64,000 nt of DNA from NCBI GenBank assembly GCA_026393675.1, contig JAPKZQ010000045.1, forward strand, positions 62,001-126,000, in the 5' to 3' direction. The translations under genes were made by a program, and so were the position numbers. The notes under the pieces are model-generated. The model worked only from the letters and a program-made list of their open reading frames with translations, had not been told where the DNA came from and ran no database searches. This document shows, in pieces, positions 9,774 to 18,805 of this stretch. The DNA is from Acidobacteriota bacterium (GTDB lineage: Bacteria; Acidobacteriota; Vicinamibacteria; Vicinamibacterales; JAKQTR01). Numbering within the stretch: the stretch's first letter is position 1; each line of letters opens with the position of its first letter.

Positions 9774-9843
9774 GCCGGGTCGGAAGACCCGGCGGACAGC
9801 AACTACGTCTCGAGGCCGGGCTGGAGCCCGGCGATCCCAGGTT
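9774..9843 (+). repeat. Dispersed double-hairpin element, copy 1
   Basis: Two stem-loops: 9774-9793 (GCCGGGTC, loop GGAA, GACCCGGC) and 9815-9832 (GCCGGGCT, GG, AGCCCGGC), the latter followed by GATCCCAGGTTC. The second part recurs identically at 53835 and 62818. It lies between the convergent 3' ends of the helicase and M16 genes and may also act as a bidirectional terminator. Confidence 0.7.
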
Positions 9844-9936
9844 CCCACCCGAATCCCGCCTGCCACGCCGAAGCCGGGATTGCAACGCACCGGCGAAGGC
9901 GGGAACCCCGAATCCCCAATCCCGTCTGAAGCCCCC

Positions 9937-12879
9937 CTATCTGACCGTCTGCCACGCGGGCGTCGCTTGCCAGAACGCCGCCACGAGCGTCTCGATCAGG
10001 CTTTCCTGCGGCACGGTGACCTTCGGCGGCTTCTCCGGATACAGCGTGACCCGGACATAGTTGTTGGTGTCGAGATAGCTGCGCGCCGCGTCCCGAATTG
10101 CGGTGACCGTCAGCTTGTCGAACTCCATGGGCAACTCGAAAAACTCCGCGATGTCCGCTGAGTTCTCGTATCTGGCCGACAATTCACCAACAAGGCGGTT
10201 GTTCACAGCCAGGTCGCTGTCGTGCTTCCTGCGAAGCGCCTCTCGCGCATCGCGGACTTCCTTGTCGGTCGGCCCGCCGGTTTTGAGTGTCTCGATCTCG
10301 CGGAAGAGCGTCTTGACGAGTTCCTCGGTCCGTTCCGGATCGCATCCGAAATCGATGTTGATGCTGTAGCGCGCGTCAGGGATCTTGGAGGCACTGGCTT
10401 CCACTTGAACGCCGTAGGTCCCGCTCAACGCCTCGCGCAAGCTTTCCCGCAGCCTCGTTTCGAGGACCACGGCCAGCGCGTCGAGCACCACCTGGTGCGG
10501 CGAATCGAACGGAAATGATCCGGTAAAGACGATGGCGGCCTGGCTCTTCGGTTCGATGCCCTTCCTGACGGTCTTTTCCACGACGCCTTTCGGTGGCGTG
10601 ATGCCGACGTTCTTCCAGGTTTCTTTCCGGTGCAGCGACGGCAGCGAGCCAAGATACCGCTCGACCAGCGGCTTGATGGCCGCCAGATCGTAGCTGCCGG
10701 CGAAGACGAAGGTGAAATCGCTGGCGTCGGCGAATCGGTCCTTGTAGAACGCCAATGACTTCTGCAGATCCATGTCGGCGACCGACTCGGGAGTGAGGGG
10801 ACGCGCCCGGAAGTGATTCTGGGTCATCGCGGACCGCAACGCTTCCCCGAATGCCCACTCGGGACTCGCCTGTTGGCTTGCCAGCATCACTTTCGCCTGC
10901 GACGTGATGACGCCGAAGACGGTCGCGTCAGCACGGGGCTGCGTGAAGGTGAGGTAGATCAACTGGAACATCGTCTCCAGGTCCTTCGGAGAGCCGCCGC
11001 CGACCATCCCTTCTTCCGTGTCGTCGATAAATGCCCTCACCGCCGCGGCCTTGCCCGACAGGACGTTTCGGAGCTGGATCACGTCGAACTTGCCAACGCC
11101 ACCGGCCCCAATCACCTGGGTCGCCGTCATCGCGGCGACGTAGTCCTTGTCGCTTGCGAGCGACGTGCCGCCAGGGCTGGTGGCGCGGAAGACCACTTCG
11201 TCCTGCTTGAACTCGGTCGGCTTCAGCACCACTTTGACGCCGTTGGAGAGCTCCCATTCCGTCACGCCAAACGCATCCCTCGTCTTCGTTGTGACGACCG
11301 CGCCCGGCTTGGGCAGCTCATCAAGCAGCGACTGGTTTGCCGCGACCTCAACATAGGGCTTGACGTCTTTTTCGGCCGCGCTCTTGATGGCCGCGGCGAG
11401 CCTGGCGGCATCCGGCACGGTCAGGCCAGCCTTCTGCGGGGCGTTTACCAGCACGACCCGACTTCCGCCTGTCCACTCCTTCGCGACCTTGTTCACTTCC
11501 TCCAGCGTGATGTCCGGCACGAAGCGCTGGACCAGCCCGTACTCGTAGGTAATGCCGGGAAGCGGTTCCTGCTGCGTGTAGTTCCGGATGTACTCCGCCG
11601 CCAGGTCCGCGGACTCCTCTTTGTCGCGTTCGGCGAACGCTCCCTCGTACAACCGCATCAGGTCGCGTTTCTCTCTCTCCAATTCCGCCGGGGTGAATCC
11701 GAATCGCGCGGCCCGGGCGGACTCGGTCACCAGAGCACGGACGCCACTTTCGATGCCATCCTCCTTGACCAGCGCCATCAACGTCGCGGCTTCCTTCGAG
11801 CGAACGAACAGGCCGCGTCCAACAGCCGCCCGTATGAACGGCGGATCGGCCTTCACCGTCAACTCTCCCAACCGTTCGTTCAGCATGTTCGTGTAGAGCC
11901 GCTCGACCTGTTGCTGTCGATACGCACCAATGGACGTTTGATCTCGCAGGGGGAGCATGTTGTACACCCCCACGGTGGTCATCGTCGCTTCCTTGTCGGT
12001 GGCCACCGCATAGAGTGTGTCCGGGTGGTCGGGAACCTCGAACGAGGCCCGCGGCCTGGGACGCGCTGGCGCCGGAATCGCTTTGAATTGCGCCTTGATC
12101 AGCGCTTCCACCGCCGACTTGTTGAAGTCGCCGACGGCGATGACCGCCATCAAATCCGGCCGGTACCAATCCGCGTAGAACCGCTTCAGCGCCTCTGGCT
12201 TAAAGCCCTCGATGCTCTCCCGCGTGCCAATGGGCACGCGCTCGCTGTAGCGTGACCCTCTCAACAGCATGGGAAGTTGCTGGTCCCGCATCCTGGCGTC
12301 GGCACCACGTCCCTGCCGCCATTCCTCGACGATCACGCCGCGTTCCTTGTCGATCGCCGTCTGGTCGAACGACAGGCTGTGCGCGACATCAGCGAGGAAC
12401 AGGAACGCCTTGCGCATCGCTTCCGGGTTGTCGGTCGGGACATGGAGCATGTACACCGTCTCGTCGAACCCGGTGTCCGCGTTCACGCCGGGGCCGAGCC
12501 GCATGCCGATCGACTCCATGAACTTGATCAGATCCTGCTTGGGGAAATGCTCGCTGCCGTTGAACGCCATGTGCTCGACGAAGTGCGCCAGGCCGAGCTG
12601 ATCGCTATCCTCGACGACGGACCCGACGTTGACGACCAGCCGGAGTTCGGCGCGTTGAGATGGTCGCTCGTTGGCCCGGATGTAGTACCGGAGTCCATTC
12701 GGCAGGTAGCCGATCGTGATTCGAGCATCGACGGGGACGGCTTGAGTGAGCGGCGCCGACAGGGCCGGCCCCTGGGGAAGCGTCGCCTGTGCACTCGCAA
12801 GGGATCGGCCCGCCGGAGAGAGCCCCGCCAGCGCGATTGACAGAAACAACGCGGTCCCAGCAATTTTCCGAACAGTCAT
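9937..12879 (-). CDS. Secreted M16 family zinc metallopeptidase
   Basis: 980 residues. The N-terminal signal peptide is TALFLSIALAGLSPAG followed by an Ala/Ser-rich cleavage region. The first M16 domain has the inverted zinc motif HFVEH at residues 99-103 (HxxEH) with the downstream glutamate region ERGVIVEEW; further M16 domains follow, including one near FVFAGSYDLAAIKPLVERYL. Length and layout match the pqqL/insulysin-like periplasmic or outer-membrane-associated peptidases. It probably degrades peptides outside the cytoplasm. ATG 12879 opens 185 bases from the divergent protease gene. Confidence 0.9.
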   Translation of the reverse strand: MTVRKIAGTALFLSIALAGLSPAGRSLASAQATLPQGPALSAPLTQAVPVDARITIGYLPNGLRYYIRANERPSQRAELRLVVNVGSVVEDSDQLGLAHFVEHMAFNGSEHFPKQDLIKFMESIGMRLGPGVNADTGFDETVYMLHVPTDNPEAMRKAFLFLADVAHSLSFDQTAIDKERGVIVEEWRQGRGADARMRDQQLPMLLRGSRYSERVPIGTRESIEGFKPEALKRFYADWYRPDLMAVIAVGDFNKSAVEALIKAQFKAIPAPARPRPRASFEVPDHPDTLYAVATDKEATMTTVGVYNMLPLRDQTSIGAYRQQQVERLYTNMLNERLGELTVKADPPFIRAAVGRGLFVRSKEAATLMALVKEDGIESGVRALVTESARAARFGFTPAELEREKRDLMRLYEGAFAERDKEESADLAAEYIRNYTQQEPLPGITYEYGLVQRFVPDITLEEVNKVAKEWTGGSRVVLVNAPQKAGLTVPDAARLAAAIKSAAEKDVKPYVEVAANQSLLDELPKPGAVVTTKTRDAFGVTEWELSNGVKVVLKPTEFKQDEVVFRATSPGGTSLASDKDYVAAMTATQVIGAGGVGKFDVIQLRNVLSGKAAAVRAFIDDTEEGMVGGGSPKDLETMFQLIYLTFTQPRADATVFGVITSQAKVMLASQQASPEWAFGEALRSAMTQNHFRARPLTPESVADMDLQKSLAFYKDRFADASDFTFVFAGSYDLAAIKPLVERYLGSLPSLHRKETWKNVGITPPKGVVEKTVRKGIEPKSQAAIVFTGSFPFDSPHQVVLDALAVVLETRLRESLREALSGTYGVQVEASASKIPDARYSINIDFGCDPERTEELVKTLFREIETLKTGGPTDKEVRDAREALRRKHDSDLAVNNRLVGELSARYENSADIAEFFELPMEFDKLTVTAIRDAARSYLDTNNYVRVTLYPEKPPKVTVPQESLIETLVAAFWQATPAWQTVR

Positions 12880-13064
12880 GGGTATGCCTTCCTATTGATC
12901 CCATTCTGGCGCCTCGCGCCCTGCCACACAACCTTTAACAGCCCGTGGTGCGCCTGCTTGCCGCCCCACTCCTCCGGCACTACACTGATGTCAGTGGGTG
13001 GCACAACGACAGTGAACAGGCTGGCAGCGGTGAAGGCGCCGCGGCCTGGAAGGAGTCCTGCTCG

Positions 13065-13967
13065 ATGCGAGGACGTGTGATGCCCCCCCGGACCGCACTG
13101 ACAATCGCCGCGCTAATGGTCGCGTTGCTGACGGCGACGACATGCGGCGGCGGTTCGTCAAACCCGGTCACACCCACACCCACACCCACGCCCACACCGA
13201 CCCCGACGCCGACGCCGACTCCCACGCCAACGCCCACCCCCGCGCCACCAGCCGCCTTCGTGTGCGGCGCGATTGGCGGGTTTCTGACCACGCCTCAGAG
13301 CATCATCAATGGCCTGGTCTGCTCCGGAGACACTTCGCCCGTCGTCATGGTCCGGATCGATTACGTTAGCGGAAACACCTATGGGCTCTGCTCGGGGACG
13401 GTGATTGCCTCGAATGCCGTCCTCACGGCTGCCCACTGCCTCGACGGTCAGATCAGAAAGGTCACGATCTTACTGGGCGGCTTCGGTGGCAAACAGATTG
13501 TGGCCAACTCGTTCACGCCGATCCCCGAGTACAACAAAGACGTCAGCTCGTCTCCGGATGTTGGCGTGGTCATCGTTGACGACGGGAGCCTCCTCCGAAA
13601 TCCCATCCCGCTGCTCGTCCGCGATGCGGTCCGCGGCGAGCAGGGCGTGATCGCGGGATACGGGGTTGACGCCACCCAGGCCAATGAAGGCATTCTGCGC
13701 GCGGGCACAGTGACCATCGTCAGATCGCTCGGAAACTTCATTGACTCCGACTTCGCTGGCGACGTCAGTAACACGTGCAGCGGCGACTCGGGCGGGCCGC
13801 TGCTGCTACAGCTGCGGCAAGGCGGCCCGTGGGGCATCGCGGGCGTGACGTCAGCCGGGGAAATCAAAGACTGCCTGAGCGGCCTCAGCGACTACGCCCG
13901 CCTCAGCGACGCCACGATATGGTCGTTCATCTTCAGTCTCGTGCCAACCGCCAAGCCCCTGCAGTGA
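13065..13967 (+). CDS. Trypsin-like serine protease with (TP)12 linker
   Basis: 300 residues from ATG 13065, with GGAAGGAG at 13048-13055 nine bases upstream. A hydrophobic N-terminal segment ends in [10 protein letters not shown]; Cys27 could be a lipidation site, but ATTC is a poor lipobox. Twelve Thr-Pro repeats (36-59) form a rigid spacer, then an S1 domain with the full triad: His124 (TAAHC), Asp165 (DVGVV) and Ser242 (GDSGGPL). By family it is an extracytoplasmic endopeptidase; the spacer would hold it off the membrane. The repeat DNA at about 13168-13242 is a slippage-prone microsatellite. Confidence 0.85.
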   Translation: MRGRVMPPRTALTIAALMVALLTATTCGGGSSNPVTPTPTPTPTPTPTPTPTPTPTPTPAPPAAFVCGAIGGFLTTPQSIINGLVCSGDTSPVVMVRIDYVSGNTYGLCSGTVIASNAVLTAAHCLDGQIRKVTILLGGFGGKQIVANSFTPIPEYNKDVSSSPDVGVVIVDDGSLLRNPIPLLVRDAVRGEQGVIAGYGVDATQANEGILRAGTVTIVRSLGNFIDSDFAGDVSNTCSGDSGGPLLLQLRQGGPWGIAGVTSAGEIKDCLSGLSDYARLSDATIWSFIFSLVPTAKPLQ

Positions 13968-13977
13968 TCGCCACGCG

Positions 13978-14691
13978 ATGATTCCGCCGCCTGCCATCCT
14001 TCATGCCGGCCAGACCGTCGTCGCCGCCAACAAGCCCGCTGGCCTGCCCGTCGTCCCCGCCCCGCCTCCGTCGGCGCCAGGCGACAGCCTGAGGGCCCTT
14101 CTCGAGCAGGAACTCGGATGCCCGCTCTGGGTCGTGCACCGACTCGATCGCGACGCGTCAGGAGTGGTGGTGTTCGCGCGAACGGCCGACGTACACCGCG
14201 CGCTGTGTCTGGCCTTCGAGAACCGCGCGGTGGAGAAGTCGTACGTGGCGCTTACAGCGGGCGTTCCAGATCCGCCAGAAAGCACGATCGACATTCCGCT
14301 GCATGCGGCGCGTCGCGGCAAGACCCGCCCGGCAAGGCCCGGAGAACCTGGGTTGCGGGACGCGGTGACCGCCTACGCCATCGAGGATCGCTGGCATCGA
14401 GGGGACGCGCGGGTCGCACTGGTCAGGGCGCGGCCACGCACCGGGCGCCACCATCAACTGCGCGTGCATTTTCGCGCGATTGGAACGCCGCTGCTGTTCG
14501 ATCCGTTGTATGGGCGGCGAGTCGATCTGACCGATCTGGCCGACGCGCCGTGTCAGCGCCTCGCGCTGCACGCCACGCGCCTCATCGTGCCCGCGACGGT
14601 GCTCGGGACGCGGTTCGAATTCGATGCGCCGCTGGCCCCAGACCTTGCAGCAACCGTCAGCTGGTTCGATCGCGAGTGGACCGCCGGCTGA
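13978..14691 (+). CDS. RluA-type RNA pseudouridine synthase
   Basis: 237 residues without an S4 domain. It begins IPPPAILHAGQTVVAANKPAGL and carries the catalytic HRLDRDASGVVVFA (Asp in the RLD triad) and the closing RPRTGRHHQLRVHF ... LLFDPLYG motif. Such enzymes isomerise uridine in rRNA or tRNA; the target cannot be told from sequence. It starts 10 bases after the protease gene on the same strand and ends directly against the convergent gene (14691/14692). Confidence 0.9.
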   Translation: MIPPPAILHAGQTVVAANKPAGLPVVPAPPPSAPGDSLRALLEQELGCPLWVVHRLDRDASGVVVFARTADVHRALCLAFENRAVEKSYVALTAGVPDPPESTIDIPLHAARRGKTRPARPGEPGLRDAVTAYAIEDRWHRGDARVALVRARPRTGRHHQLRVHFRAIGTPLLFDPLYGRRVDLTDLADAPCQRLALHATRLIVPATVLGTRFEFDAPLAPDLAATVSWFDREWTAG

Positions 14692-15243
14692 TTACTTCCT
14701 GGCTTCGGCGATCAGCGCGGTCAGCAGACGACAATAGAGCTTGTCGGCATCAGTAAACAGTTTCTGATAGTCGGCGTCCGACAGCTTCTGCTCCTTCTTC
14801 CAGTCCTCATCGAATCTCGTCTGCTTGCCGCCCTGGTCCAGCGAATCGGGGGCCTTGTTGTTCTCGTGGTCGGGCTTGAGCCCGTCGGCTCCGGCATCCT
14901 CCACGAACACTTTGGTGCCGGCCTTCGCGGCGCTGTTCAGGTCGATGTAGACATCCTGGTACTCGCGCTTCAGGAGTTTCCCGTCAAGCAGCACCGCCGG
15001 CAAATACTTGGCGCCGACGACGAGCAACTGGCTGCCGGTGAAGTACATCGCCGCGACATAGAAATCGGGCTCAGTGGTGTCTCTCGCCGCAATGGCCGAG
15101 AGCTTCTTTGCGTCCAGCAACTGGCCGAGTTCCTTCGCCAACGCCACGGACTTCACGTCCTGGGCGTAGGCCGCGCTGCTCATTGCCACCATTACCAGCA
15201 AGCCGATCAAGAGGTAGGAAGTACGGCGCAGGCTCGTAGTCAT
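14692..15243 (-). CDS. Secreted protein of unknown function
   Basis: 183 residues from ATG 15243, with GAAGG 8 bases upstream (an in-frame GTG at 15252 is less likely). A clear signal peptide, YLLIGLLVMVAMSSAAYAQ, is followed by a soluble, Lys/Asp-rich domain without recognised motifs. It is probably periplasmic. Its 5' flank is interrupted 35 bases upstream by the left boundary repeat of the phage-like island, so its native promoter region was probably separated from it by the insertion (inference). Confidence 0.7.
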   Translation of the reverse strand: MTTSLRRTSYLLIGLLVMVAMSSAAYAQDVKSVALAKELGQLLDAKKLSAIAARDTTEPDFYVAAMYFTGSQLLVVGAKYLPAVLLDGKLLKREYQDVYIDLNSAAKAGTKVFVEDAGADGLKPDHENNKAPDSLDQGGKQTRFDEDWKKEQKLSDADYQKLFTDADKLYCRLLTALIAEARK

Positions 15244-15277
15244 GAGAGTCACCTTCGTGAGGAGGGCCGGTACGATG

Positions 15278-15290
15278 GGGACTTTCTATC
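15278..15290 (+). repeat. Candidate attL core (13-bp direct repeat)
   Basis: GGGACTTTCTATC, repeated exactly in the same orientation at 27760-27772, 60 bases past the integrase gene. The two copies enclose all phage-type genes of the window. Confidence 0.7.
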
Positions 15291-15409
15291 CGACGGTCAT
15301 CGGGCAGATAGTAGCCGAAAACAGGTGCAAACGCCACAGGGACCGCCGGTTGCCGGATCGCGCTCGAATACGGCGAGTGCGCCGAAATACGAGGAATACG
15401 GACGCGGCA

Positions 15410-15427
15410 GGGACAGCAAAAGGGACA
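15410..15427 (+). repeat. Candidate integrase arm-type sites, left
   Basis: GGGACA at 15410 and 15422, 12 bp apart, in the non-coding left end. The same pair with the same 12-bp spacing occurs at 27638 and 27650 near the right end. Confidence 0.35.
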
Positions 15428-15526
15428 AGGACTGTTCCTGTTGGCGTCCCCACCGGGAGAGGGCCCCGGGATTGGGTTAGCAAGATCCACACCGACACGC
15501 GCGAAGCGGCGTAGACTGAGGGCAAC

Positions 15527-16108
15527 ATGGCTCGCCGTAAGATCCCGATAAAGGGCGGCCCACCACACGTCGTTCCGACTAGGCCCGAGATCGAACGCTC
15601 CAGGGCATTCGTCGCGAGGTTCCGCGAGGACCTCGAGGCGCGGTGCCAGGTTCTCTCGCCTCTCGAAATCAAAGACCTGATTGCCGCCGACTGCGCACAC
15701 AAGAGACGCCGGGACGTACGCCGCGCGGACGGGATTGAAGAGGCGCTAGCTGGTGCCCGTGAGCTCTACGACGGGGATCCCTCTGCTCCGTGGCGCCAGA
15801 AGGTTCACGCGCCCGGTGTTGTCGACGCCTGGTGGAACGCTTTCAGTGAGCCCCGGCTGTATGTCTATGACGAGACCGGCCGGCTTCTAGGGCGTCTTGT
15901 CGGGCGTGCCATCATACGCACCACTACGCGAAAGCGCCGCGACAACAAAGACGTTGCCAGGGCGATTACCTGCTACTTCAGACACGCTGCCGGTGAGACC
16001 TACGCGAAGCTGGCAAACGGCAGCGCGCCGATCGTCGCCAAACGGGCCGCCGACTGGTTGAGCCGCAACATTGATTCATGGCTCGCAAGCCGGCTTCGTC
16101 AGAGCTGA
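15527..16108 (+). CDS. Island protein of unknown function
   Basis: 193 residues, basic and Arg-rich, no membrane segment or signal peptide. A central part reads WWNAFSEPRLYVYDETGRLLGRLVGRA and the C-terminus has ADWLSRNIDSWLASRLRQ. I recognise no family. It is the first gene inside the left boundary, starts at ATG 15527 and is separated from the XRE-like gene by 115 bases. Confidence 0.55.
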   Translation: MARRKIPIKGGPPHVVPTRPEIERSRAFVARFREDLEARCQVLSPLEIKDLIAADCAHKRRRDVRRADGIEEALAGARELYDGDPSAPWRQKVHAPGVVDAWWNAFSEPRLYVYDETGRLLGRLVGRAIIRTTTRKRRDNKDVARAITCYFRHAAGETYAKLANGSAPIVAKRAADWLSRNIDSWLASRLRQS

Positions 16109-16181
16109 ACCCGGCCACTATAACCAGCAAGACACGCCCGTATCGGTTATTTTCAAATTCACCCCATGGCGGCATCCTAAG

Positions 16182-16203
16182 TGCGCTTGCGCAACAAAGC
16201 GCA
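16182..16203 (+). promoter_or_regulatory. Inverted repeat upstream of the XRE-like gene
   Basis: TGCGCTT (16182-16188) and AAGCGCA (16197-16203) form a 7-bp inverted repeat with an 8-bp spacer, 20 bases before the start codon. Position and symmetry suit an operator for the regulator itself; no promoter hexamers are obvious. Confidence 0.35.
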
Positions 16204-16223
16204 GCGTTCCATAAGGCGCCGCC

Positions 16224-16655
16224 ATGAACCCTAGCGAAGTCACGAAACTGGTCGACCGCGTCGCGAGCCCGGTCAGGCTTGCGCTCGTCGCGGCGGGAAT
16301 CACCAACCGCGCCGCGGCCAAAGATGTCGGGATCACTGAGGGCCGCGTTTCCGAAATCTGCCGCGGCGCGAGACGCGCGCCGGATCCGGACGAGAAGGCC
16401 GCGCTCGCGGCGCTCGTCGGCAAGTCCGTCGCCGTGCTCTTCCCCGACGCCGGGCTCGAAGTCGCCAAGGCGATGTATCGGGAGTCCGACCTAGTCAAGG
16501 CGTCTGACGCTCCAGAAGTGGCGCTCGCGATCCAGGTCAGCATCGAGATCCTTGATCGCGTGCTCACCTCGGTCGGCGTGTCAGGCTCCGCGCGACGCGC
16601 GACGCTGCAGAAGGCCGCCGGATTCGTGCGCAGGAAACACCAGGCGCGCGGGTGA
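16224..16655 (+). CDS. XRE-like helix-turn-helix protein
   Basis: 143 residues. The segment ITNRAAAKDVGITEGRVSEICRGARRAP (about 25-52) reads as a helix-turn-helix of the Cro/C1 type, followed by a mostly helical domain (DAPEVALAIQVSIEILDRVL). It may be the regulator of the island's early genes. The 5' flank has an inverted repeat that could be its operator. The next gene begins 4 bases after its stop, so they are cotranscribed. Confidence 0.6.
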   Translation: MNPSEVTKLVDRVASPVRLALVAAGITNRAAAKDVGITEGRVSEICRGARRAPDPDEKAALAALVGKSVAVLFPDAGLEVAKAMYRESDLVKASDAPEVALAIQVSIEILDRVLTSVGVSGSARRATLQKAAGFVRRKHQARG

Positions 16656-16659
16656 GGTC

Positions 16660-16923
16660 ATGGCGGCGAGTATATCCCTCCCACCGGAGGCGGCGACGGA
16701 TCTGACGATCCGCGAGCTGGCAGCCATTGAGGCGTCCCTGACTGATGAGGTGCGCGAACTGACCGCCGATGCGCGGGCGTACCGGGAGCTGGCCCTTGCG
16801 GCGTGCGCCGCGCTGAACAGCCTCACCCAAACATTTGACCAAGCCAAGGTGACGATTCTTGCCCAGCGCGAGGAATTGCGGCGGTACACGGCGGCGCACG
16901 CCGCACCAGGGCGGGCGGTATGA
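16660..16923 (+). CDS. Small island protein, unknown
   Basis: 87 residues from ATG 16660, with GGTGAGG just upstream. It is largely helical with coiled-coil character (IRELAAIEASLTDEVRELTADARAY; TFDQAKVTILAQREELRRY). It overlaps the primase gene by the ATGA at 16920-16923. A role next to the primase is suggested only by position. Confidence 0.6.
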   Translation: MAASISLPPEAATDLTIRELAAIEASLTDEVRELTADARAYRELALAACAALNSLTQTFDQAKVTILAQREELRRYTAAHAAPGRAV

Positions 16924-18314
16924 GCGGCCGCGGAAAAGTCCTGACGGCCGATCAAATTGGGTGGGGGGTGGCCGCGACAGCCTCTGATGGTTTCCCTCCG
17001 ACCGAAGCCGGCGCCGCGCAATCCTTTACTGAAGCGGTCCAGGACCGTCTGCGTTTCGATCATTGCCGGAACCGCTGGCTCATCAGATCAGAACACCACT
17101 GGAAGCCTGATGCCGATGGCGCCGTGATCCGACTCGCGCTCGATCATGCGCGGCGCCAGCAACGCCAGGCGCTCGACATCAAGGACACCTTTGAGCGAGG
17201 AAAGGCGATCGAGCACTGGTTGAAATTCGACCGTCGCGCGGCGCTCGACAACTTGCTGAGTCTCGCGAAGAACCTGCCACCGCTCGCGGACGATGGCACC
17301 AATTGGGATCACAACCGCGGGTTGATCGCTTTCGAAAACGGCGTCGTGTCCCTCGAGACCGGGACGCTACGGCCAGGCAAACCCGAAGACAAGATCACGC
17401 TCAGCACGGGCTTCAGCTTCGACCCGGACGCGTCGTGCCCGCGTTGGGAGCGGTTCATCAAGGAGGTCATTCCGGATCCAGCCGTCGCCGATTTCATGTG
17501 GCGGGCGTTTGGCTACGCCATCACCGGCGACATGCGCGAACAGGTGTTCTTTCTGCTCTTCGGCCGCGGGTGCAACGGCAAGAGCACGCTGATGGACGTG
17601 ATCGAGAGCGTCCTGGGCGACTACGCGTTAACTGTGCCCTTCTCGGCGTTCGAGCAAGACCGCGCGGGAAGCGTGCCGGCCGACGTGGCCAGTCTCGACG
17701 GTAAGCGTCTCGTCAAAGCCTCTGAGGGCACACCTGGCCGCTGGCTCCATTCGTCGCGCCTCAAGGACATCACGGGCGGCGAACGTGTGTCTGCCCGGCA
17801 CCTCTACGGGAACCCATTCACGTTCCGTCCGGTTTGTAAGGTGTTCCTCAGCACGAACGAACTGCCCAAGGTGGGCGACGACTCAGACGGCCTCTGGCGC
17901 CGACTACGACAGGTGCCGTTTACACAACGCTTCGAAGGCACAGCGGACGATCGATCACTGAAAGACACGCTCCTGGCCGAAGCGCCAGGGATTCTCGCCT
18001 GGCTCGTGCGCGGTTGCTTGGAATGGCAGACGCGCGGGCTTGGCGTGCCGGCGGCTGTTGCCGATGCGACTGCTGAGTACCGTGCCGACTGTGATCCACT
18101 CGCCCGCTTCTTCGATGAGGCGTGTCGTCTCGAGCTTGGCGTGGACGTCGGCGCCTCTGACCTGTTTCGGCATTACCGACAGTGGGCTGAACGCGCCGGC
18201 CTGAGCGAGAAGGAACGACTCTCCGCGACGGCGTTTGGACGGAAGTGCGTCGACCGCTTCATGCGATCCAAAACACGCGGCGGAATGGTCTATCAGGGGG
18301 TGTCCTGTGCATAA
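16920..18314 (+). CDS. D5/P4-type primase-helicase
   Basis: 464 residues. After a D5_N-like region (GLIAFENGVVSLETGTLRPGKPEDK; WERFIKEVIPDPAVADFMWRAFGYAITG), a superfamily 3 helicase has Walker A GRGCNGKST at about 215-223 and the later motif KVFLSTNELPKVGDDSDGLWRRL. A C-terminal DNA-binding tail follows (SDLFRHYRQWAERAGL). Proteins of this type start replication of phages, satellites such as P4, and plasmids. No N-terminal primase (Toprim/AEP) motif is seen, so the priming activity is uncertain. Iteron-like repeats lie directly after its stop. Confidence 0.88.
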   Translation: MSGRGKVLTADQIGWGVAATASDGFPPTEAGAAQSFTEAVQDRLRFDHCRNRWLIRSEHHWKPDADGAVIRLALDHARRQQRQALDIKDTFERGKAIEHWLKFDRRAALDNLLSLAKNLPPLADDGTNWDHNRGLIAFENGVVSLETGTLRPGKPEDKITLSTGFSFDPDASCPRWERFIKEVIPDPAVADFMWRAFGYAITGDMREQVFFLLFGRGCNGKSTLMDVIESVLGDYALTVPFSAFEQDRAGSVPADVASLDGKRLVKASEGTPGRWLHSSRLKDITGGERVSARHLYGNPFTFRPVCKVFLSTNELPKVGDDSDGLWRRLRQVPFTQRFEGTADDRSLKDTLLAEAPGILAWLVRGCLEWQTRGLGVPAAVADATAEYRADCDPLARFFDEACRLELGVDVGASDLFRHYRQWAERAGLSEKERLSATAFGRKCVDRFMRSKTRGGMVYQGVSCA

Positions 18315-18317
18315 GTG

Positions 18318-18420
18318 TGCAGGGTTTTCCCCAATGAATGCAGGGTTTGGACCTGTTTTCGTAACTTCTCTATATGTGTGCTCACGTAGGGAAGTTACAG
18401 AAAGAGCCTCAAACCCTGCA
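18318..18420 (+). repeat. Iteron-like and nested inverted repeats; candidate replication origin
   Basis: TGCAGGGTTT occurs at 18318-18327 and 18339-18348, 21 bp (two helical turns) apart, and inverted at 18411-18420. TGCAGGGTTTG (18339-18349) and CAAACCCTGCA (18410-18420) form an 11-bp inverted repeat that encloses a second one, GTAACTTC (18361-18368) and GAAGTTAC (18391-18398). The block is AT-rich for this window and lies between the helicase and the excisionase-like gene. Alternatives are an operator or an excisionase binding region. Confidence 0.5.
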
Positions 18421-18458
18421 CAACCCTTCACGGTTGGGCTGAGAACGGGGCGTCAGAT

Positions 18459-18689
18459 ATGAGCCTCCAAGCCCTCGCCGCCAGCCCGGATCGAGTTCGC
18501 ACAAACGGCAGACCGCGCCTCCAAAGCGCGAAGGACGCCGCCCGGGATCTTGGACTGCCGTACACGAGCCTCCGAGATGCAGCCTTCAGGGGCGAAATTG
18601 CGGTTATTCGAATCGGCCGGCGTTGGTTCTTCGAGTCGGGCGACTTGGATCGGTTTGTCGAAAGTCATCGGGAAACGTTCACGACATGA
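18459..18689 (+). CDS. Excisionase-like small DNA-binding protein
   Basis: 76 residues. AKDAARDLGLPYTSLRDAAFRGEIAV with RRWFFESGDLDRFVESH is the winged helix of the excisionase/AlpA-like (MerR-related) family. In mobile elements such proteins direct excision or activate the integrase. ATG 18459; the stop overlaps the next small ORF (ATGA at 18686-18689). Confidence 0.7.
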   Translation: MSLQALAASPDRVRTNGRPRLQSAKDAARDLGLPYTSLRDAAFRGEIAVIRIGRRWFFESGDLDRFVESHRETFTT

Positions 18690-18805
18690 GCCACACACCC
18701 GCACGGGATTCCATATCCCACGGCCGTCAGAATCAGGCCGATAATCCGGGCCTGTTCGCGTCGACTGTCCCCGGACTGTCCCCAAATTGGAGGGCAGGCG
18801 CATGA
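18686..18805 (+). CDS. 39-aa small protein, doubly coupled
   Basis: A short frame (MSHTPARDSISHGRQ... ending NWRAGA) that overlaps both neighbours by ATGA: its ATG sits in the stop of the excisionase-like gene and its TGA in the ATG of the next gene. No domain is recognisable. The double 4-base overlap, as elsewhere in the island, is the only argument that it is translated. Confidence 0.4.
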   Translation: MSHTPARDSISHGRQNQADNPGLFASTVPGLSPNWRAGA

